Positions 1 to 5,233 of a stretch of DNA of 7,423 nucleotides are shown here, piece after piece. Location of the stretch: positions 1 through 7,423 of the forward strand of contig JAGOCY010000060.1 of assembly GCA_017998495.1 (NCBI GenBank). Direction: 5' to 3'. The position numbers and the translations under genes were made by a program. The notes beneath the pieces are model-generated. The model had not been told where the DNA came from. It ran no database searches and saw only the letters and a program-made list of their open reading frames with translations. This stretch comes from Corallincola sp. (lineage in GTDB: Bacteria > Pseudomonadota > Gammaproteobacteria > Enterobacterales > Neiellaceae). Numbering within the stretch: position 1 is the stretch's first letter; each line of letters begins with the position of its first letter.

Positions 1-72
1 GTCGGCCAGCAGTAACAGCAGCGGCAGCAGCAACAGCCACAACCAGCGGCGCCAACGGCGAGCTCTAGCCAT
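1..72 (-). CDS. pbpC: Probable penicillin-binding protein 1C (PbpC), N-terminal fragment
   Basis: Only the first 24 codons lie in the window; the gene continues past the left edge. The visible peptide starts MARARRWRRWLW and continues with a run of leucines (LLLLPLLLLLAD), a basic n-region followed by a hydrophobic anchor. This suits the single N-terminal membrane anchor of a bifunctional penicillin-binding protein with a periplasmic glycosyltransferase and transpeptidase. The name rests on context: in many proteobacteria the gene directly downstream of a yfhM-type alpha-2-macroglobulin is pbpC. No catalytic motif is visible, so any other membrane-anchored or secreted protein remains possible. 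ATG at 72-70 was chosen; an in-frame GTG at 81-79 is an alternative that would add three residues. Neither has a clear Shine-Dalgarno sequence. The gap to the upstream stop codon is 81 nt and carries two hairpins. Confidence 0.55.
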   Translation of the reverse strand, partial: MARARRWRRWLWLLLLPLLLLLAD

Positions 73-88
73 GGCCGGCACCCGGCCA
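72..88 (-). promoter_or_regulatory. Hairpin over the pbpC translation start
   Basis: Read on the minus strand, TGGCCGG and CCGGCCA form a perfect 7-bp, very GC-rich stem with a 3-nt loop, GTG. The loop is exactly the alternative in-frame start codon (81-79), and the 3' arm ends on the A of the ATG start (72). No purine-rich ribosome-binding sequence is seen between this hairpin and the terminator-like stem just before it. The pairing is seen directly; a role in limiting translation initiation is inference. A chance palindrome in GC-rich DNA is possible. Confidence 0.35.
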
Positions 89-93
89 ATGGT

Positions 94-122
94 AAAACCC
101 CGCGCCGAATGGGCGCGGGGTT
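94..122 (-). terminator. Terminator-like stem-loop between yfhM and pbpC
   Basis: Positions 96-106 and 112-122 are perfect inverted repeats (11 bp, core CCCCGCGCC/GGCGCGGGG) around a 5-nt loop. On the minus strand the stem is followed by a short U-run (complement of AAAA at 94-97, two of which pair inside the stem), then ACC. It lies 32 nt past the macroglobulin stop codon and before the pbpC start. The orientation fits intrinsic termination of minus-strand transcripts, since there is no T-run on the plus-strand side. The U-run is short, so read-through into pbpC is likely; it may act as an attenuator or 3'-end stabiliser rather than a full stop. Confidence 0.6.
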
Positions 123-153
123 GGGGCACAACAGAGGCGGTGGCCGCTCATAC

Positions 154-3100
154 TCAGTGCGACAGCACCTGCAGCTGGCCCTCGCTGCTGCCGATGGCGC
201 GGCGAGCCGGGCGGTACATATCTTCCACCAGCGTCGCTGGCTGGCCGAAGGTGCCAGTGGTGACCGCGCGGGCGATGTAGGTGATGGTCACATCCTGCTT
301 GGCCGGCAGCGCCAGGGCGGCAACAAAGCGGTCGTCGCGGAACTCGACGTGGCGGGCATAGGGGTTGACCCGTGGATCGAGCAGGTTGATGCCGCCGGGC
401 AGCTGCATCTGGCCATCATCACCGGCAAACAGCGCCGGGTTTTCCAACTCCAGGCCTGCCGGCAGCAGATCGACCAGCAGGGCATCCGGCATGCGTTTGT
501 CGGCACGCACCGTCAGCTCTACCACCAGCCGCTGGCCCACTTTGAGCTGCGGCGCGCCAACTATGGGTTTGCCCAGTTCGTTGTAATAACGGCGCACCAC
601 GCTGACGCCGTTGCTGACCGGGGTCGGCGCTGCCAGCGGATAACCGACGGTGGTCACCTCGACAAACAGCGGCGCCTCGCCACTGTTACTGAGGCTAAAG
701 GGGGCCGCCGGGCCGCTGACCAGCTGTTGCCAGTTGCCGCTGCGGGCCAACTGCTGCTGGTCAGCGCCCAGGCTGACGTTGGCTTGCCAGTTTTTGTTGA
801 CCTCAAGGCTGAGCGCCAACTCCAGCAGCGCCGCCTGATCCTGGGTGGAGTACCAGTAATACTGGTAATCGCGCACCAGATCCGAGAGTTCAAACAGCTT
901 GTTCTGGCTCTCCTCGACCAGCAGCTGATGGCGCAGCATCAGCACCAGCGACTGGGCCAGATCGCGCACGGGTGAGCCGTAGTCGCCATACCAGCGGTCG
1001 TCATCGCGCTCCAGCTTAAGGGCGCGCTGGGCGGCATCAGTGGCCCGTTTGTGGTCGCCCAGCAGGGCAAAGGCGGCAGCGAAGCGCATCAGCGGCAGGC
1101 TGGAGCGGGCATCGCGGGCATCGCGGTCAAACAGCGGTCGCAGCTGGGCCAGGCTCACCTGCTGCTGTTGGGCCAGCAGATAGGCGGCATAGGCCTGCAC
1201 ACTCAGGCGCCAGTGGCCCGGTTCATCGGCCGGCTCATCCAGCGCCAGCGGGCTGTTGACGTAGTACTGCAGCCGCTCCAAGGCCGGTTTGAGCATGGCA
1301 TCAGGCACCGCGTAACCAGCGGCACGGGCGCGCAGCAGGAAGTCGCTGGCGTAGGCGGTCAGGTAGGGCTCCTCGCTGCTGTTGCTGTCCCACAGGCCGA
1401 AACTGCCGTTAGGGCGCTGCTTGGCACGTAGCTGGTCGATGGCGCTGAGCAGGGCCGCAGTCGGGTCCTTGAGATTATCAGGCAGCTTGAGACCCAGGGC
1501 CTCGCGACTGGCGCCGTTGGTCAGCAGCAGCGGCATGGCGGCGCTGGTGACCTGTTCCAGACAGCCGTAGGGGTAGTGGAGCAGGCCGTTGAAGTGGCTG
1601 GCCAGCCCCAGCGCCGGGGCGTTGTTGATGGCAAAACGGGTCTGCAGGCTGGAGGCCAGCAGCCCCTGCTCCTGATTGCTGGCCGCAAACTGCTCGCCGG
1701 CTTTGACCACGGCCCGCTGGCTGCGGGTTTCGGCGGCGTAGGGTTCGCGGGTGGCAAGGTTGAACTGGCGGCTGATGGTCAGGGTCTGGTCGCCCAGTTT
1801 GACGCTGATCTGGCCGCGCCGGCTGCCGTCATTGACGCTCACCGCCACTGGCATCAGCACCTTTTTGCCCGGCGGCAGGGTGATCTGCTGCTTGCCACCG
1901 CCCGTGCCCAGGTTGAGGTTGCTGCTGGCGCTCAATTCCAGATCCAGGGTGCGCTCGGCCCCGGTCATGTTGCGTAGCTCCAGCTGCAGGGTGGCGTTAT
2001 CGCCACGGGCGAGGAAGCGCGGCATCGCCAGTTCGGCGATCACCGGCGACGCTACTGTGACGTTTTTCTCGGCCAGACCGAAGCGCTCATCATCCCAGGC
2101 GACGGCGCTGATACGGGCGCTGCCGATAAAGTCGGGCAGATCGATGTTGAGGCTGGCCTCGCCGTTGCTGTCGGTCTGCAGCGGCCCCAGCCACAGGGTG
2201 AGGATGCGCACTTCCGATTTGAACTGGCCACCGCGGGCCAGCAGATCGGCGTCGCCACCGTAACGCAGCTCGGCGCGGGCAGCGGCGTCGAGGCGGAACA
2301 CCTCGCCGTAGTTGTCATACAGCTGCTGGATCAAGGCACGCCGGCCGAAGTAGGTGGTGTAGGGGTCCGGCATCTGGTATTCGGTTACCGCCAGCGCCCC
2401 TTCATCGACCACGCTCACCGCCACGTTGACCATCTGGCCGTTGGCATTGGCCACCTTGATGGTCAAAGGCAGCGGCTTGAGCGGCTCGGCGTTGTCGGCC
2501 AGCTGCAGTTCCAGCGCCAGTTTGCGTTCACTGCGATCGAGCGGCAGATGGGCGGTACCGATGGCCCGCAGCTGCTGGCTGGCGCGGGCCGCCGTATCCG
2601 GTTGGGTGATCAGCGCCGACACATAGAGGTCGTGGCGCTGCCATTCGTCATCGATCGGCAGCTCAAAGGTGGTGGCATCAGTGCCGACGCTGATCCGCTG
2701 GGACCAGAGCAGGCCGCTGTTGCTCTCCACCAGCAGCACCCCTTCACCGGGGTAGGGGGCGGCCACAGTGACCTGAGCATCATCACCGCCACGGTAGCTG
2801 GGTTTGTCGAGGGTTACGCGCACCGCATCGGGCAGCGGTTTGGTGGCATCGCCGTAGTCGGCCCATTCGCCAATGGCCACCACCTGCGAGCTGAGCTGGC
2901 CGCTGCTGTTGGTCAGCTCCAGCCGGTACCAGCCGGGGCGCAGAAATAGCTGCTGTTTGAGCGGCTCAGTGGCGGTGACGGCGAGGCTGCTCTCCTGCTC
3001 GGTATAGGGCTGGCTCTGATAGCGATAGTCCCAGCCTTCACCATTGACGTACTGCCAGTAGTAATCGCGGTTCTCGTTGATGATGCGCAGGTTGAGGGTT

Positions 3101-5007
3101 TCGGCCTGGGGCGTGCCGCTGCTGTCGAGGCTCAGCAGTTCCAGCTCCAGCGCCTGGTCGGCGCCGATGTAACCGTCGTCGTTGGCCACCTTGAGCGCCG
3201 GCATGCTGCCCGCGCCGGGCCACATCAGCAGGTCGCCACGGGCCGACACCGGCCGGCCGCCGCTGTCCTGGATGTCGGCACGCAGGGTGATCTGCAGCGG
3301 GCTCTGCCACTGGCGATAGTTGTCGAAAGTGCTGCTGTCGAGGGCCACGCTGGTGCTGCCGCTGTCGTCGAGCTTGACCTGCTCCAGCATCAGGTAGTCG
3401 TCGCGCTGGTCGTCGCTGACCACACCGACGCTGAAGCCGGGCCACTGCGCAAACGGCTGGTTGGCGGCCCGGATGCGCAGCCCCAGATCAACGGTATTGC
3501 CATCGGCCGGTGCACCGTAGAAATAGTTGGCGCTGAGTTCGAAGCTCGGGGCTTCATCCAGGCTCATCACCGGTGCGGGCGGGGTGATCTCGGCCTTGAT
3601 CCGCGCCGGCATGAAATCTTCAACCAGAATGCGGAAACTCTGGGCGCTGGCGGCGGTGGCCAGGCTCAGCTGGTAGTTGCCGGTGGGGGCCGCATGGGGC
3701 AACGGGTGGTTGATCGCCACTTCACCACGGGGGCCGGCCAGCAGTTCGCGCTCCAGCACGATCTGGCCTTCGGGATCGGCCAGACGCAGGGTGACCTTGG
3801 CGTTGGGCAGCAGTTTGCCGTCGCTATCGCGCACCAGTGCCATGCCGTCGATGGTTTCGCCCGGGCGATAGAGATCGCGCGGCAGGGCCAGATGGAACTG
3901 GTTGACCTGATAAGCGGCGCCGCCGCTGTCGAGGCCGGAGATATCCAGCGCCTGACGGCTCAGGTGGACAATGGCGTTACCGCTGGCGTGTTCGGCCAGC
4001 GCCATTACCGCATCTTTGACGCGCGGCAGGCGCAGCATGCCATCACCATCGCTGTCGCCGCGTGCCAGGGTGTTGCCCTGATAATCGAGCAGCCGCACTT
4101 TGACCCCATCCAGTGCCTTGCCATCGCTGAGGCGGCTGGCGATCACCACATACTCGTTGTCCAGCTGACGCAGATGGAGGCCGAGATCGGTGCTCATGAA
4201 ATAGGTGGTCTGGCGGTCCCAGCCGTAGGTGCCCAGCGGGGTGGCAATGGCCAGATAGACCCCCGGTTCGCGCAGCTTGGCGTGGTCGATGGGCAGGGCC
4301 AGTTCGGTGCGCTGGTTGACCGCTTCGGTCAGGGCATAGCGGCCGGTCATCACCCGCTCGGTGCCGCGCAGTACCTGTTCAATATCCCAGGTGCCCATGG
4401 CCGAGGCCGGGTTGTAGCTGACCAGAAACTGCGGCAGCTGGGCCTCGCCGATGCGGAAGAAATCGATGTTGGCCTCGGCCACATTGATGGCGGCCACCGG
4501 TAGTTGCAGCTTGGCCGCCGGAGAGACCACCATCCCCTTGTTGGTGAAGCTGACCATCGCCTGCAGCGGCCGGGTGGTGATGCTGACCTCGGCGTCTTTC
4601 ACCAGGGTGGTGCCGTTGGCGGCCAGCAACTCGGCACTGACCTTGACCCGGTATTCGGTTTCAGGCTGAACGGCAGGGAACACCAGGGTGCGGCCATCTT
4701 CCGCCAGCACCCAGTCCCCAGCTACTTTGTCCTTGCCGCGTTTGACCTCAATCAGGTCGCTCCAGCTCTGACGCGGGCTGAGCGCGGTGGCGAAGCTGAG
4801 CGCCAGCGCCGGTTGCTTGTTGTAGTTGCGTTCGCCCGCTGCTTCCAGCTTGAGCTGGCGCTGATCGACCACCGGCTTGGCGCTATTGCTGGCGGTGGTG
4901 GCGTTCGGGCTTGGTGGCGGCGCCGCTGGGGCGGTGGTGGTCTGTTCGGCTGGGCCGCAGCCGGCAAGCAGCAGGGCCAGCAGGCTGGCGCGGAGCAGGG
5001 GGATCAT
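154..5007 (-). CDS. yfhM: Alpha-2-macroglobulin family lipoprotein with CLEQ thioester (YfhM/ECAM type)
   Basis: Complete 1617-residue gene, close to the roughly 1650 residues of E. coli YfhM. Family members are periplasmic, lipid-anchored protease traps: cleavage of a bait segment triggers a conformational change and an internal Cys-Gln thioester captures the protease. Visible: a short signal peptide ending in lipobox L14-A15-G16-C17, with Gly at +2, so inner-membrane (Asp+2) retention is not expected. Next comes a Thr/Ala/Pro-rich tether to about residue 46, then macroglobulin-like beta domains. YRPGET at 380 is typical of the MG2/MG3 domain, and YRGGDD at 738 lies in the bait-region domain. 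VDEG is at 867-870, a Tyr/Arg-rich possible bait segment at about 871-930, and the core A2M signature around LTLWLGP (W939). The thioester domain carries YGCLEQ with C1149 and Q1152, followed by the helical toroid pattern (NGSFGLWD, YLTAYASDFLL). A C-terminal receptor-like domain ends in VEDMYRP (1594-1600). ATG at 5007 puts the lipobox at the right distance; the Shine-Dalgarno upstream is weak. No frameshift or truncation was seen. The neighbour pbpC fits the proposed pairing of protease defence with wall repair. Confidence 0.95.
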   Translation of the reverse strand: MIPLLRASLLALLLAGCGPAEQTTTAPAAPPPSPNATTASNSAKPVVDQRQLKLEAAGERNYNKQPALALSFATALSPRQSWSDLIEVKRGKDKVAGDWVLAEDGRTLVFPAVQPETEYRVKVSAELLAANGTTLVKDAEVSITTRPLQAMVSFTNKGMVVSPAAKLQLPVAAINVAEANIDFFRIGEAQLPQFLVSYNPASAMGTWDIEQVLRGTERVMTGRYALTEAVNQRTELALPIDHAKLREPGVYLAIATPLGTYGWDRQTTYFMSTDLGLHLRQLDNEYVVIASRLSDGKALDGVKVRLLDYQGNTLARGDSDGDGMLRLPRVKDAVMALAEHASGNAIVHLSRQALDISGLDSGGAAYQVNQFHLALPRDLYRPGETIDGMALVRDSDGKLLPNAKVTLRLADPEGQIVLERELLAGPRGEVAINHPLPHAAPTGNYQLSLATAASAQSFRILVEDFMPARIKAEITPPAPVMSLDEAPSFELSANYFYGAPADGNTVDLGLRIRAANQPFAQWPGFSVGVVSDDQRDDYLMLEQVKLDDSGSTSVALDSSTFDNYRQWQSPLQITLRADIQDSGGRPVSARGDLLMWPGAGSMPALKVANDDGYIGADQALELELLSLDSSGTPQAETLNLRIINENRDYYWQYVNGEGWDYRYQSQPYTEQESSLAVTATEPLKQQLFLRPGWYRLELTNSSGQLSSQVVAIGEWADYGDATKPLPDAVRVTLDKPSYRGGDDAQVTVAAPYPGEGVLLVESNSGLLWSQRISVGTDATTFELPIDDEWQRHDLYVSALITQPDTAARASQQLRAIGTAHLPLDRSERKLALELQLADNAEPLKPLPLTIKVANANGQMVNVAVSVVDEGALAVTEYQMPDPYTTYFGRRALIQQLYDNYGEVFRLDAAARAELRYGGDADLLARGGQFKSEVRILTLWLGPLQTDSNGEASLNIDLPDFIGSARISAVAWDDERFGLAEKNVTVASPVIAELAMPRFLARGDNATLQLELRNMTGAERTLDLELSASSNLNLGTGGGKQQITLPPGKKVLMPVAVSVNDGSRRGQISVKLGDQTLTISRQFNLATREPYAAETRSQRAVVKAGEQFAASNQEQGLLASSLQTRFAINNAPALGLASHFNGLLHYPYGCLEQVTSAAMPLLLTNGASREALGLKLPDNLKDPTAALLSAIDQLRAKQRPNGSFGLWDSNSSEEPYLTAYASDFLLRARAAGYAVPDAMLKPALERLQYYVNSPLALDEPADEPGHWRLSVQAYAAYLLAQQQQVSLAQLRPLFDRDARDARSSLPLMRFAAAFALLGDHKRATDAAQRALKLERDDDRWYGDYGSPVRDLAQSLVLMLRHQLLVEESQNKLFELSDLVRDYQYYWYSTQDQAALLELALSLEVNKNWQANVSLGADQQQLARSGNWQQLVSGPAAPFSLSNSGEAPLFVEVTTVGYPLAAPTPVSNGVSVVRRYYNELGKPIVGAPQLKVGQRLVVELTVRADKRMPDALLVDLLPAGLELENPALFAGDDGQMQLPGGINLLDPRVNPYARHVEFRDDRFVAALALPAKQDVTITYIARAVTTGTFGQPATLVEDMYRPARRAIGSSEGQLQVLSH

Positions 5008-5047
5008 GCGTGTTCTCGCTCTTCAAGTCCTTCCATGAGCAGCGCGC

Positions 5048-5077
5048 AGCATACAAGATCCCGGTGAGCGGTGGCAG
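5048..5077 (-). promoter_or_regulatory. Candidate sigma-70-like promoter for the macroglobulin gene
   Basis: On the minus strand CTGCCA (5077-5072) and TATGCT (5053-5048) are separated by 18 nt. Each matches four of six bases of the sigma-70 consensus. Transcription would begin near 5041, giving a leader of about 35 nt before the ATG at 5007. Matches of this quality occur by chance, so this is a weak candidate. The rest of the 226-nt divergent gap (5008-5233) shows no convincing plus-strand promoter; it does carry three copies of GGTGAGC. Confidence 0.25.
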
Positions 5078-5217
5078 CGCCGGGCAAAATTCGGCCGCAG
5101 GTGCACTATGGCGGTGGTGAATTTGGTGATCGCGGCGACAGTTGGTGAGCTGAGCGGCAGTCTGGGGTGAGCCTTTGTTGCTACTCTGGGCAAGTGTGCG
5201 AACTACGGGGGCACACC

Positions 5218-5225
5218 AAGGGAGG
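5218..5225 (+). promoter_or_regulatory. Strong Shine-Dalgarno sequence that fixes a TTG start
   Basis: AAGGGAGG lies 8 nt before TTG at 5234, an ideal spacing. No ATG or GTG in the same frame lies between this site and the conserved start of the periplasmic domain; the next in-frame GTG, at codon 29, would remove the hydrophobic N-terminal segment. This decides the choice of TTG as start. Confidence 0.75.
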
Positions 5226-5233
5226 ATTCTGCT

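Noticed and set aside
109..975. Long plus-strand open frame (288 codons) opposite the macroglobulin C-terminal part
   Set aside because: It lies fully antisense to a well-supported gene, has low-complexity Gln/Arg/His-rich composition typical of complement-frame translation in GC-rich DNA, and matches no family I recognise.
3694..5067. Two consecutive plus-strand open frames (269 and 187 codons) antisense to the macroglobulin N-terminal part
   Set aside because: Same reasoning: no domain, no convincing ribosome-binding site, and the sense strand encodes conserved macroglobulin motifs throughout this stretch.
5164..5173. GGGGTGAGCC considered as a MalT-type box, because of the alpha-glucan link of the downstream gene
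   Set aside because: It does not match the MalT consensus well (a base is missing in the core and the end differs), and there is no properly spaced partner site or clear -10 element.
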